NCBI RefSeq assembly: GCF_000717345.1
Contig: NZ_JNZA01000032.1
Location: 39,417-103,416, forward strand
Reading direction: 5' to 3'
DNA: 64,000 bases
Origin: Streptomyces lydicus
GTDB lineage: Bacteria > Actinomycetota > Actinomycetes > Streptomycetales > Streptomycetaceae
The notes beneath the pieces are model-generated. The model was given only the letters and a program-made list of their open reading frames with translations, made no database searches and was not told the origin of the DNA. Shown here piece by piece: positions 51,385 to 60,230 of the stretch. Positions within the stretch are counted from its first letter, which is position 1, and the number at the start of each line of letters is the position of its first letter. Made by a program: the position numbers and the translations under genes.

Positions 51385-51900
51385 ATGACCAGCCGCCCGC
51401 CGCTGTCCGCCGACGACCTGAGGGAGCTGCTCGGGGAGACCCTGCACACCGAGGTCGTCGACCATTTCGCCGTCAAGAGCCCGGACCTGCCACGGGAATA
51501 CGTGCTTCGGCAGGTCACCGAATGCCTGCGGTACCTGTATCTCGTTTCCCGGCACCGCGAACAGCTCGGCGGGCTGTTCCTGCCCGTCGAGCAGGACATC
51601 GACGAGATCTGGCACTACCTGATCCTCCAGACCCGCGAATACCGGGCACTGTGCGAGGAACGGCTGCCGGGGCGGTTCTTCATCGAGCACCGCAGCATCG
51701 CCTACGAGGAATACCAGCAGGAACCGGGCCGCGAACAGGCGGTCGAGGAAGCGCTCCGCTGGATTCCGCTGTACTGCCGGGAATTCGGGGCGTTCGACGA
51801 GGGGGCCCTGCCGCACTGGACCATCGTGCGTTTCCTGCACGAGCAGATGGACCTGTCGCTCACCGACATCTCGGCGCTGGAACCCATGGCTCCGGCGTAA
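51385..51900 (+). CDS. small protein with a WH motif, DUF1399-like, function unknown
   Basis: A 171-residue soluble helical protein. The segment VEQDIDEIWHYLILQTREY (Trp76-His77) resembles the xDxxWHxHILxTxxY signature of DUF1399/glycine-rich-domain-like proteins, for which no biochemical role is established. Further His/Tyr/Cys residues (EHRSIAYEEY, YCREFGAF, PHWTIVRFLHEQ) could bind a metal; this is speculation. ACAGGAG precedes the ATG. It is placed between the adenylating enzyme and the MFS exporter with short gaps, so it is probably a maturation component of the same pathway. Confidence 0.75.
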   Translation: MTSRPPLSADDLRELLGETLHTEVVDHFAVKSPDLPREYVLRQVTECLRYLYLVSRHREQLGGLFLPVEQDIDEIWHYLILQTREYRALCEERLPGRFFIEHRSIAYEEYQQEPGREQAVEEALRWIPLYCREFGAFDEGALPHWTIVRFLHEQMDLSLTDISALEPMAPA

Positions 51901-51947
51901 CACCCACCGCCCCCGTCCGCGCTCCGCGGTTCGATCGGAAAGGAATC

Positions 51948-53219
51948 ATGACGGCTCGGAACGGCGCGCCGGCCACGCGCGACATACCGGAACAGCGGCG
52001 GGTTCTCGCGGTCCTGGTCCTCGCCCAACTCCTCAGCGGCGCGGGCCTGGCCGCGGGCATCACCGTCGGCGCGCTGCTCGCCGAGGAGATGCTCGGCTCG
52101 ACCGGTCTGGCGGGGGTGCCCAGCGGACTGTTCACGGCGGGCGCCGCGCTCGGCGCGGCCGGCATCGGCCGGATCTGCCGCCGCTGGGGCCGGCGTCCCG
52201 GGCTCGCGCTCGGCTACGCCACCGGGGCGCTCGGCAGCCTCGGGGTCGTCGTGGCGGCCACCAGCGGCAGTGTCCCGCTGCTGTTCCTGAGTCTGCTGGT
52301 CTACGGCGCCGGCACCGCCACCAACTTGATGGCGCGCTACGCGGGAGCGGACCTGGCGTCCCCGGCGCGGCGCGGCCGTGCGGTCAGCACCGTGCTGTTC
52401 GCCACCACGCTCGGTGCGGTGGCCGGTCCCAACCTGGTCGAGGTCACCGGCGAGCTGGCGCTCTCCTGGGGCGTACCGCGCCTGGCCGGGCCGTTCCTGC
52501 TGGCCACCGCGGCCTTCGGCGCGGCCGCGGTCGTGCTGGCGGCCCTGCTGCGGCCCGATCCGCTGCGGCTGGCCCAGGCGCTGGCGCGGCGCCCGGCCGC
52601 GCCCGCCGGCCCGCCCGCACCCGCGGCCGGGGAGGAGCGGCGGCCGGCCACCGGACCGTACCGGCGCGGAGTCGTCGGAGGCACCGCGGTCGTGCTCGTC
52701 GGCCAGCTCGTGATGATCTCCGTGATGACGATGACGCCCGTCCACATGCAGGCGCACGGCCATGACACCGGGGCCGCCGGACTCGTCATCGCGCTGCACG
52801 TGGGCGCGATGTTCCTGCCGTCCCCGCTCACCGGTCTGCTCGTCGACCGGCTCGGCCGGCGGTGGGTGGCCGCGGCGTGCGGCCCGGTACTGCTGGCCGC
52901 CGGTGCGCTCGCGGCCACGGCGCCGCCGCACTCCGTCGCGCTGCTCGCCACGGCGCTCGTACTGCTGGGCCTCGGCTGGAACTTCGGGCTGGTCAGCGGT
53001 ACCGCCATGGTCACCGACGCACTGCCGCCCGAGCGGCGCGCGCCGGTGCAGGGGCTGGTGGACGTGGGCATCGCGCTGGCCGGCGCGTCCGGCAGCCTGG
53101 CCTCCGGTCTCGTCGTGATGCTGGGCGGCTACCCGGCGCTGGCGCTGGCCGGCGGGCTCCTCGCGCTGACGGTCGTCCCGCTGGCCGTGTGGGCGGTACC
53201 GCAATCGGAAAAATCTTGA
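51948..53219 (+). CDS. MFS transporter
   Basis: A 423-residue major-facilitator protein with 12 predicted spans and a charged central loop. The loop between spans 2 and 3 reads RICRRWGRRPGLALGYATGALG, and that between 8 and 9 has LLVDRLGRRWVAA, both standard MFS signatures. AAAGGAAT precedes the ATG. As the last gene of the repeat-peptide operon it probably exports the mature product and could give self-protection. Neither substrate nor direction can be proven from sequence. Confidence 0.88.
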   Translation: MTARNGAPATRDIPEQRRVLAVLVLAQLLSGAGLAAGITVGALLAEEMLGSTGLAGVPSGLFTAGAALGAAGIGRICRRWGRRPGLALGYATGALGSLGVVVAATSGSVPLLFLSLLVYGAGTATNLMARYAGADLASPARRGRAVSTVLFATTLGAVAGPNLVEVTGELALSWGVPRLAGPFLLATAAFGAAAVVLAALLRPDPLRLAQALARRPAAPAGPPAPAAGEERRPATGPYRRGVVGGTAVVLVGQLVMISVMTMTPVHMQAHGHDTGAAGLVIALHVGAMFLPSPLTGLLVDRLGRRWVAAACGPVLLAAGALAATAPPHSVALLATALVLLGLGWNFGLVSGTAMVTDALPPERRAPVQGLVDVGIALAGASGSLASGLVVMLGGYPALALAGGLLALTVVPLAVWAVPQSEKS

Positions 53220-53312
53220 AACTTGGCGTCATTTCTCGTTATCACACCGGAAACCTGGATGCTGCACTCTAAGGGCAGGATCGTCGTCGCATGGACTGCC
53301 CACGGGGGAAGC

Positions 53313-53732
53313 ATGAGGAAGGACATCGGCACCGCCGGCACCTCGCTGCTGCGCCGGTGCCGCGTTCCGCTGCTCGCCGTCGGCATCGTCCTGGCGTTCC
53401 TGCTGGGCGCGGCGGCGACCGGCGCGAGTGCGACCACCGCGTTCGCCGCGCCGGCCGCCGCGAAGCCGGCGGGCGCCCCGCCCGCCGCCAAGCCCGGTAA
53501 CGACCCCGACGAGGAGAAGAGCAAGCGCGAGGCCGAGCACGGCCAGCCCCGCGGCACCGCGCGCCGCTCCGTCGGCGTCCCCCGGCACACCGGCCGTCCG
53601 CTACCGCCCTACGACGTTCAGGGCTCCACGTTCCCGGCCGACGGCCCGGAGGGGCCCACCACGCACCGCTCCACCAGGGCCGCGTCGAGACCCGCCGCGC
53701 TGCCCGTCCTGCACTGCGTCTTCCGCTGCTGA
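53313..53732 (+). CDS. small secreted protein with C-terminal Cys-x3-Cys end
   Basis: A 139-residue protein with a signal peptide (basic start MRKDIG, hydrophobic PLLAVGIVLAFLLGAAATG, cut near AFAA) and a mature part that is hydrophilic, Pro/Arg-rich and likely disordered. It ends in ALPVLHCVFRC, where the two mature cysteines sit four residues apart at the very C terminus. I do not recognise a family. GGGGGAAG precedes the ATG. It is 92 bp before the carbonic anhydrase gene. It may bind a metal or form a disulfide; it is not part of the peptide locus on clear evidence. Confidence 0.65.
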   Translation: MRKDIGTAGTSLLRRCRVPLLAVGIVLAFLLGAAATGASATTAFAAPAAAKPAGAPPAAKPGNDPDEEKSKREAEHGQPRGTARRSVGVPRHTGRPLPPYDVQGSTFPADGPEGPTTHRSTRAASRPAALPVLHCVFRC

Positions 53733-53824
53733 GCGCGGCGTGGTGGCCTGCCCCACCAGCCGCACCGTCCGACGTCAGCCACCACCCCCACAGTGGCACC
53801 ACTCATCAGCAGGAGCCCTCCCTC

Positions 53825-54427
53825 ATGGAGACCTTCATTCAGCATGCCCGCGGCCTGACGGCCCGGATCGCCGACCGGCGCGAGGAGCAGGAGACCTACG
53901 GCCGGTTCGCCGCCGGCCAGTCGCCCCTCGCCCTGTTCATCACCTGTTCCGACTCCCGCGTCGTACCGTCCCTGATCACCGGCGCGCGGCCCGGCGAACT
54001 CTTCGAACTGCGGACGGCCGGCAACGCCGTCCCCGTCCACCGGGAAGGCATGGCGGCCTGCGCCGAGGCCGCCACCATCGAGTACGCGATGCGCGTACTG
54101 AAGGTGGCCGACATCGTGGTGTGCGGTCACTCGCACTGCGGCGCGGTCGGCGCCAAGGTCCGCGGCGAGGACCTGACCGGCGCGCCCGCCGTGCGGGACT
54201 GGCTGGCGCAGGCACTGTCCGACGAACTGCCCAGGGACGAGGAGCCGACGGTCTCCGCGGCCGTCCAGCAGCACGTGCGCCAGCAGCTCGCCCGGCTGCG
54301 CGACTACCCCTGTGTACGGGAGCGGCTGGACACCGGTGAGGTGAACCTGCACGGCTGGTTCTACGAGGTCCACACCGGCATGGTCGCGGCACACCACCCG
54401 GCCTCCGACCTGTTCCTCCCCCTGTGA
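53825..54427 (+). CDS. beta-class carbonic anhydrase
   Basis: A 200-residue zinc enzyme interconverting CO2 and bicarbonate. Zinc ligands are Cys41 (TCSDSR, with the Asp43/Arg45 dyad), His102 and Cys105 in CGHSHCGA. The RTAGNAV segment is also diagnostic. AGGAG precedes the ATG. Its TGA overlaps the GTG of the SulP transporter, so the two are translated together. The pairing of a carbonic anhydrase and a SulP permease suggests that bicarbonate is the transported anion. Confidence 0.95.
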   Translation: METFIQHARGLTARIADRREEQETYGRFAAGQSPLALFITCSDSRVVPSLITGARPGELFELRTAGNAVPVHREGMAACAEAATIEYAMRVLKVADIVVCGHSHCGAVGAKVRGEDLTGAPAVRDWLAQALSDELPRDEEPTVSAAVQQHVRQQLARLRDYPCVRERLDTGEVNLHGWFYEVHTGMVAAHHPASDLFLPL

Positions 54428-55899
54428 AGGCGCGGGTACCTCTCATGAAGCGACTCACCTCCTTCCGGGCGGACTTCACCGCCTCCCTCGTCGTGTTCCT
54501 GGTCGCCGTCCCGCTGTGCGTGGGCGTGGCCGTCGCCTCCGGCGTCCCGGCCGAACTGGGGCTGGTCACCGGTGTCGTGGGCGGACTGCTCACCGGTCTG
54601 CTCCCCGGCAGCAGCCTGCAGGTCAGCGGCCCGGCCGCGGGCCTGACGGTGCTGGTCTTCGAGGCCGTCAAGGAGTACGGCATCGGAGCGCTGGGCGCGC
54701 TGGTGCTGGCCGCCGGCGTACTTCAACTCGCCATGGGCGCACTGAAGTTGGGCCGCTGGTTCCGGGCGATCTCGGTCGCCGTCGTCCAGGGCATGCTGGC
54801 CGGCATCGGCCTGGTGCTGATCGCCGGGCAGCTCTACGCCCTCGCCGACGCCAAGGCGCCGGGCACCGGCCTCGCCAACCTCGGCTCGCTGCCGAGGCTG
54901 GTCACCGACACCCTGGGCTCCGGGACCGCGCTGTCCGCCCTGGCCATCGGCACCGGCACCATCGCCGTACTGGTGCTGTGGCCCCGCTGGCGGCGCGCCG
55001 CGCGGGTCCTGCCCGCGCCGCTGGCCGCGGTGGCGCTCGCCACCACCGCGGTCTGGGCACTGGAACTGCCGGTCGCCCGGGTCCGGGTGAGCGGGCTGCT
55101 GGACGCGATCCAGCCACCCGGCCTCGCCGATCTGGGCCGGCTCACCGAGGTCGGGGTGCTGGGCACGGTCGTCGCGTTCGCGCTGATCGCGTCCGCCGAG
55201 TCGCTCTTCAGCGCCGCCGCGGTCGACCGGCTGCACGACGGGCCGAAGACCGACTACGACAAGGAGCTGATCGCGCAGGGCGCGGGCAACGCCGTCTGCG
55301 GTGTGCTCGGTGCGCTGCCGATGACCGCGGTGATCGTACGCAGTGCCGCCAACGTCCAGGCGGGCGCACGGACCAAGGCGTCGCGGGTGCTGCACGGCGT
55401 CTGGCTGCTGGTGTTCGCCGCGGCGTTCCCGGCCGCGCTGGGCGTGGTGCCGGTCGCCGCGCTGGCGGGTGTCCTGGTGCACGCCGGCTGGAAACTGATC
55501 CCGCTGCGTGAGCTGCGTCCCCTGTGGCGTGAACACCGCGGGGAGGCCGTCGTCCTGCTCGTCACCGCCCTCGCGATCGTCACGGTCAACATGTTCGAGG
55601 GTGTGCTCATCGGTCTCCTGATGGCCGTGGCGAAGACCGCCTGGGAGACCTCGCACGTCCACCTGGAGGTCCGTACGCCGGACGACGCGGACGCGCCGGT
55701 GCTGGTGCGCGCCGTCGGCAACGCCACCTTCCTGCGGTTGCCGAAGATCCTCGACCAGCTCGACGCGCTGCCCGCCGACCGGGACGTGGAGCTCGACCTG
55801 AGCGGGCTGCGGCACCTGGACCACGCCTGCGGCACGGCGCTGACGAACTGGGCCGAGCAGCACCGCCGCAGCCGGCGGGCGGTGGAGCTGGTGTCCTGA
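54424..55899 (+). CDS. SulP-family anion (probably bicarbonate) transporter with STAS domain
   Basis: A 491-residue protein: about 11-14 membrane spans (residues 10-410) starting FRADFTASLVVFLVAVPLCVG and including GLLTGLLPGSSLQVSGPAAGLT, then a C-terminal STAS domain (about 420-490: VGNATFLRLPKILDQLDALP, ELDLSGLRHLDHACGTAL). SulP proteins move sulfate, bicarbonate or other anions. The start GTG overlaps the carbonic anhydrase stop (GTGA); ATG at 54445 is an alternative. Bicarbonate is the best guess from context, sulfate the alternative. Confidence 0.92.
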   Translation: MKARVPLMKRLTSFRADFTASLVVFLVAVPLCVGVAVASGVPAELGLVTGVVGGLLTGLLPGSSLQVSGPAAGLTVLVFEAVKEYGIGALGALVLAAGVLQLAMGALKLGRWFRAISVAVVQGMLAGIGLVLIAGQLYALADAKAPGTGLANLGSLPRLVTDTLGSGTALSALAIGTGTIAVLVLWPRWRRAARVLPAPLAAVALATTAVWALELPVARVRVSGLLDAIQPPGLADLGRLTEVGVLGTVVAFALIASAESLFSAAAVDRLHDGPKTDYDKELIAQGAGNAVCGVLGALPMTAVIVRSAANVQAGARTKASRVLHGVWLLVFAAAFPAALGVVPVAALAGVLVHAGWKLIPLRELRPLWREHRGEAVVLLVTALAIVTVNMFEGVLIGLLMAVAKTAWETSHVHLEVRTPDDADAPVLVRAVGNATFLRLPKILDQLDALPADRDVELDLSGLRHLDHACGTALTNWAEQHRRSRRAVELVS

Positions 55900-55909
55900 C
55901 GGCCCTTTC

Positions 55910-55940
55910 CTGCCCGCACATCCACCGGGTGTGCGGGCAG
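55910..55940. terminator. perfect 11-bp stem hairpin between convergent genes
   Basis: CTGCCCGCACA at 55910-55920 pairs without mismatch with TGTGCGGGCAG at 55930-55940 around a nine-base loop. It lies between the SulP gene and the converging APC permease gene and should end transcription from both sides. Confidence 0.8.
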
Positions 55941-55975
55941 CCGGCCCGGCCGGCGGGCCCGGCACCGCGGGCGCC

Positions 55976-57457
55976 TCAGCCGCGTTCCGCGTCCACCGTC
56001 GTCAGCCGGTCGTACGCCTCCGGAGCGCGGCGCCGGATGCGCAGCGCCACGGCGAGTCCGAGGGCGAAGACGAGCGGCAGGGGCACCAGCAGCGCCAGGT
56101 TGACGCCGGCCGGGGCGTTCGTCAGCAGGGCGAAGTGCCGGCAGACCAGCACGAGCAGCACGGCGAGACCGGCGCAGGCGGCCAGCGGCGCGGCCACCAC
56201 CCGCCAGGCGGGCAGACCGCGGCGGTCGCGGCGGAAGAAGCCGACGACGGCCAGGGCGGCGAGCGCCTGGAGCAGCATGATGCCGACGATGCCGGTGCCG
56301 TTGCTCCACAGAAAGGTGACCGTGTACGGGTCCTGGCCGGTGAGGACGGTGGCGAGGACGACGAGGAGGGCGAGCGCCGACTGCAGGACGACCGCGGCGG
56401 CCGGGGACCGGGTCCGTGCGGTGACGGTGCCGAGGCGGCGGGGCAGCAGGCGTTCCCGTCCGAGCGCGTAGAAGTAGCGGGTGGCGCCGTTGTGGAAGGC
56501 GAGGGTGGCGGCGAAGGCGCTGGTGACGAGGAGGAGTTGCATGGCGTCGGCGGCCCGGGCCCCGGCGAAGCGGCGGGTGGCGGCGAAGACCATGTCGGTG
56601 CCGCCGGGGCCGTTGGCGACCGCCTGCGCGGCCCCTGCCCCGTAGGCGTTGACGACCGTCCAGACCGTGAACGTGTAGAAGACCGCGAGGAAGCCGACGG
56701 CCACGCAGGTGGCGCGGGGCACCGAGCGCTCCGGGTGCCGCGCCTCCTCGGCGTAGAGGGCGGTGGCCTCGAAGCCGACGAACGCGCCGACGGCGAGCAC
56801 GAACATCCCGCCCACGCCCGCGCCGCCGAGGTGCCCGGGCGACAGCGCCCCGAACTGCGGTCCGGCCGGCCCGCCGCCGTGCGCGTACACCGCGGCCTCG
56901 AAGACCAGCAGGATCAGCACCTCCAGCGCCAGTGCGACGCCGAGCACCCGGGCGCTGAGGGTGACCCGCAGCAGGCCGAGGACCCCGATGGCGACGAGGC
57001 CGGCGAGCGCCCAGACCCACCAGGCGAGAGGAAGCCCGGTCAGCTCCGCGACGGCGGACTCGGCGAACCGGCCCAGCCCCGCCAGCAGACCGACCTCGAT
57101 CGCGTTGTACGACAGCAGCGCGACGTACGCCGCGCCGACGCCGGTCGCCCTGCCCAGTCCCCGTCCGACGTACGCGTAGAAGGCGCCGGCGTTGCGCACG
57201 TAGCGGCTCATCGCGGTGAACCCCGCGGCGAAGACGATCAGCAGCACCCCGGACAGCAGGTAGCCCAGGGGCGCCGCCGGTCCTGCCATGCCGATGGCCA
57301 CCGGCGCCGCGCCGGCCGTCACGGTCAGCGGGGCGGCCGCCGCGACGACGAAGAACACCAGCTCACCGGTGCCGATGGCGTGGTGCGCGAGACCGCTGCG
57401 GGGGCCGGCCGGGGACGGCGGGGCAGCGGTGGGAGGCGCGGGCCGCGGGGTGCTCAT
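55976..57457 (-). CDS. APC-family permease
   Basis: A 493-residue transporter with about 12 spans. The start of the fold, IGTGELVFFVVAAAAPLTVTAG, and MSRYVRNAGAFYAYVGRGLG are typical of amino-acid/polyamine antiporters; FHNGATRYFYALGRERLLPRRLG is the usual loop in this subfamily. The ATG at 57457 is chosen because the frame upstream runs antisense to the neighbour. It is divergent from an F420-type reductase gene, 190 bp away. The substrate is unknown. Confidence 0.9.
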   Translation of the reverse strand: MSTPRPAPPTAAPPSPAGPRSGLAHHAIGTGELVFFVVAAAAPLTVTAGAAPVAIGMAGPAAPLGYLLSGVLLIVFAAGFTAMSRYVRNAGAFYAYVGRGLGRATGVGAAYVALLSYNAIEVGLLAGLGRFAESAVAELTGLPLAWWVWALAGLVAIGVLGLLRVTLSARVLGVALALEVLILLVFEAAVYAHGGGPAGPQFGALSPGHLGGAGVGGMFVLAVGAFVGFEATALYAEEARHPERSVPRATCVAVGFLAVFYTFTVWTVVNAYGAGAAQAVANGPGGTDMVFAATRRFAGARAADAMQLLLVTSAFAATLAFHNGATRYFYALGRERLLPRRLGTVTARTRSPAAAVVLQSALALLVVLATVLTGQDPYTVTFLWSNGTGIVGIMLLQALAALAVVGFFRRDRRGLPAWRVVAAPLAACAGLAVLLVLVCRHFALLTNAPAGVNLALLVPLPLVFALGLAVALRIRRRAPEAYDRLTTVDAERG

Positions 57458-57647
57458 GGGCGCGACCGTAGGCGCGGAACGGACCGGTGGGTAAGGGCGC
57501 ACGGTGCCGCGGCAGGCGCGCGGGACACGACGGCCGCGCCGGGATGATTGCGTGCGCCGCGGTTGTTGAGCGAAGGTCAGGGCGGTCGCGGCGCCTTCGT
57601 CAGGCCCGGGCCGACACCACAGCCGTCTTGCAGAGGGGACACACCGC

Positions 57648-58097
57648 ATGCCTCTAGAGGGTGAGTACGAGCCGAGCCCGACGCCGTGGGTGCGCGAGCA
57701 GGTCGAACGGTACGAGAGCTCCGGCGGCACGGAAGGGACGACGATGCGCGGGCTGCCGGTCATCGTCCTCACCACGCGCGGCGCGAAGACCGGCAAGCTC
57801 CGCAAGAGCCCCCTGATGCGGGTGGAACACGACGGGAAGTACGCCGCGGTGGCTTCCCTGGGCGGCGCGCCGCAGCACCCGGTCTGGTACCACAACGTCG
57901 TCGCCGATCCCCGGGTGGAGCTCCAGGACGGCCCGGTGCGCCAGGACATGACGGCGCGTGAGGTGACCGGCGAGGAGAAGGCCCGGTGGTGGGCGCGGGC
58001 GGTCGAGGCGTTCCCCGACTACGCCGACTACCAGGAGAAGACCGAGCGGGTGATCCCGGTGTTCGTCCTGGAACCGGCGGCCGGCGCGCACGACTGA
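57648..58097 (+). CDS. deazaflavin(F420)-dependent nitroreductase (DDN) family protein
   Basis: A 149-residue split-barrel protein of the DDN/FDOR-A group that uses F420H2. Family features are [46 protein letters not shown] and the [19 protein letters not shown] tail. Members reduce quinones, nitro-compounds or other hydrophobic acceptors, some protecting from oxidative stress. GAGGGGA precedes the ATG. It stands alone and converges on the fused molybdate transporter gene, with only 30 bp between stops. Confidence 0.93.
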   Translation: MPLEGEYEPSPTPWVREQVERYESSGGTEGTTMRGLPVIVLTTRGAKTGKLRKSPLMRVEHDGKYAAVASLGGAPQHPVWYHNVVADPRVELQDGPVRQDMTAREVTGEEKARWWARAVEAFPDYADYQEKTERVIPVFVLEPAAGAHD

Positions 58098-58127
58098 CGC
58101 CGCTCCGGTTCACGCCGCCCGCTCCGG

Positions 58128-60128
58128 TCACAGCGTCACGAGCGACACCTCGGTGGCCTTGACGCTGGTCCACACCGGCACCCCGTCGGCGAGCCCGAGT
58201 TCGAGGGCTGCCGAGGGGGTGATTTCGGCCACCAGATCCGGCGCGCCCGGCGAGGTGACCAGGACCCGCAGCCGGCTGCCGGCCGACGTGATCTCCCGTA
58301 CGGTCCCGGGCCAGACGTTGCGCGGGCTACCCGCCGGCTTGTCGAGGTGGACGGACACCGCTTCGGGCGCGATGACCGCCAGCGCCCGGCCGCCGTCGGG
58401 GAGGAGGTCGGCGACGACCAGCCGGCCCCCGCCGTCGAGCGCTAGGCCGTCGTCGGTGGCGGTGCCCGGCCAGGCGTTGCGGCCCAGCATCCGAGCCACC
58501 CAGGGTGAGCGGGGGTGGCGGGTGACCTCGGCCGGCGGGGCGTCCTGCAGGAGGTGTCCGCCGTCGAGGACGAGGACCCGGTCGGCGAGCGAGACCGCCT
58601 CGACCGGGTCGTGGGTGACGATCAGGCAGACGCCGCCGAAGTCCGCGAGATGCCCGCGCAGGGTGTGGCGGACGTGGGCGCGGGTGGTCTGGTCGAGGGC
58701 GGCGAGCGGCTCGTCCAGCAGCAGCAGCCGGGGGCGGGCGGCCAGCGCCCTGGCCAGCGCGACGCGTTGGGCCTGTCCGCCGGAGAGCTGGGCGGGCCGG
58801 CGGTGGGCGAGGTGGCCGACGCCGAGGCGGTCGAGCCACTGCTGAGCGGTGCGGCGGGCCTCGGCCCGCGCCGTGCCGTGGGCGCGCAGCCCGTAGGCGG
58901 TGTTGGCCAGGGCGGTCAGATGCGGGAAGAGCGCACCGTCCTGCGGGACCCAGGCGACGCCGCGGCGGTGCGGGGGCAGCGGGGTGACGTCGGTGTCGCC
59001 GAGCCGCAGCACGGCGCGGGAGCGCGGGGTCAGCCCCAGCAGGGCGCGCAGCAGGGTGGTCTTCCCCGCGCCGTTGGGGCCGACGACGGCGAGGGTGGTG
59101 CCCGGTTCGGCGTCCAGGGTCAGCTGGTTGAAGCCGGTGACCTCGGCGCGCAGCGGCCAGCGTTCCTGGTGCGGGACGACGGCGGCGGGCGGTCCGGTGG
59201 CCGGGGCGGGCTCGGTGCGGTCCTCGGTGACCGGGGCGGGCGGGGCCGCCGGGCCGGTGTCGTCCGCGGCCGGTGCGGCGCGTCCCGACCGGCCGGCTGC
59301 GGCGCCGGTCCAACGGCCGCGCAGGCAGATCAGCACGGTCATCGCGATGCCGAGCAGCAGCAGGGAGACCGAGGTGGCGGCCTCCGGGGAGTCCTGAAGC
59401 AGCAGGTAGACCTGGAGCGGCAGGGTCTGGGTGGTGCCGGGCAGATTGCCGGCGAAGGTGATCGTGGCGCCGAACTCCCCGAGCGCGCGGGCCCAGGTCA
59501 GTGCGGCGCCGGCGGCGAGGCCGGGGGCGACCATGGGGAGGGTGACGGTGCAGAAGACCCGCAGGGGTGAGGCGCCGAGGGAGGCCGCGGTCTCCTCGTA
59601 GCGGGGACGCAGTCCGGCGAGGGTGCCCTCCAGGCTGATGACCAGGAACGGCATGGCGACGAAGGTGGCGGCGACCACCGCACCCGAGGTGTGGAACGGC
59701 AGCACGATGCCGAAGGTGTCCTCCAGCCAGGGGCCGAGCAGGCCCCGGCGGCCGAAGCCGAGCAGCAGCGCGACGCCGCCGACGGTCGGCGGCAGCACCA
59801 TCGGCAGCAGCACCAGGGAGCGGACCAGCGCCTTGCCGGGGAACCTCACCCGGGCCAGCAGCCAGGCCAGCGGTACGCCGAGCAGCAGCGACAGGCCCAG
59901 CGCCCAGCAGGACACCAGCATCGAGAGGCTGAGCGCCTGGGTGACGTCCGGGCTGGTCAGATGGGTGCCGATCTGGCTCCAGTCGGTCCGGGCGAGGATG
60001 CCGAGGAGCGGCATCAGCAGGAACCCGACGGCGAGCAGCGCGGGGACGGCGAGCGCGGCGGGGGTGCGGGCCCCGGGCGTCCGGGGCCCGACTGCCGGGG
60101 CCGTGGCGCGAATGCGGGGGCGTCTCAT
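58128..60128 (-). CDS. molybdate ABC transporter, fused permease (ModB) and ATPase (ModC)
   Basis: A 666-residue fusion. Residues 20-275 are a ModB-type permease with six spans and the EAA-like loop AASLGASPLRVFCTVTLPMVAPGL. A Pro/Ala linker follows, then a ModC ATPase (about 330-535) with GPNGAGKTTLLRALLGL, LSGGQAQRVALARAL and LLLLDEPLAALD, and a C-terminal TOBE regulatory region (about 560-666). One chain thus supplies both membrane and motor parts. It lies 102 bp after modA on the same strand. Tungstate could also be carried. Confidence 0.94.
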   Translation of the reverse strand: MRRPRIRATAPAVGPRTPGARTPAALAVPALLAVGFLLMPLLGILARTDWSQIGTHLTSPDVTQALSLSMLVSCWALGLSLLLGVPLAWLLARVRFPGKALVRSLVLLPMVLPPTVGGVALLLGFGRRGLLGPWLEDTFGIVLPFHTSGAVVAATFVAMPFLVISLEGTLAGLRPRYEETAASLGASPLRVFCTVTLPMVAPGLAAGAALTWARALGEFGATITFAGNLPGTTQTLPLQVYLLLQDSPEAATSVSLLLLGIAMTVLICLRGRWTGAAAGRSGRAAPAADDTGPAAPPAPVTEDRTEPAPATGPPAAVVPHQERWPLRAEVTGFNQLTLDAEPGTTLAVVGPNGAGKTTLLRALLGLTPRSRAVLRLGDTDVTPLPPHRRGVAWVPQDGALFPHLTALANTAYGLRAHGTARAEARRTAQQWLDRLGVGHLAHRRPAQLSGGQAQRVALARALAARPRLLLLDEPLAALDQTTRAHVRHTLRGHLADFGGVCLIVTHDPVEAVSLADRVLVLDGGHLLQDAPPAEVTRHPRSPWVARMLGRNAWPGTATDDGLALDGGGRLVVADLLPDGGRALAVIAPEAVSVHLDKPAGSPRNVWPGTVREITSAGSRLRVLVTSPGAPDLVAEITPSAALELGLADGVPVWTSVKATEVSLVTL

Positions 60129-60230
60129 CGGGGTTCCTGGGATCGGGAGGCGGGGTCGGCCGGGTAACGGCGGCGCGCACGGGGCTGTCCGCTCCCCCGA
60201 GCCGGGCAGTCCCGTGCGCGCCTTGCCCCG

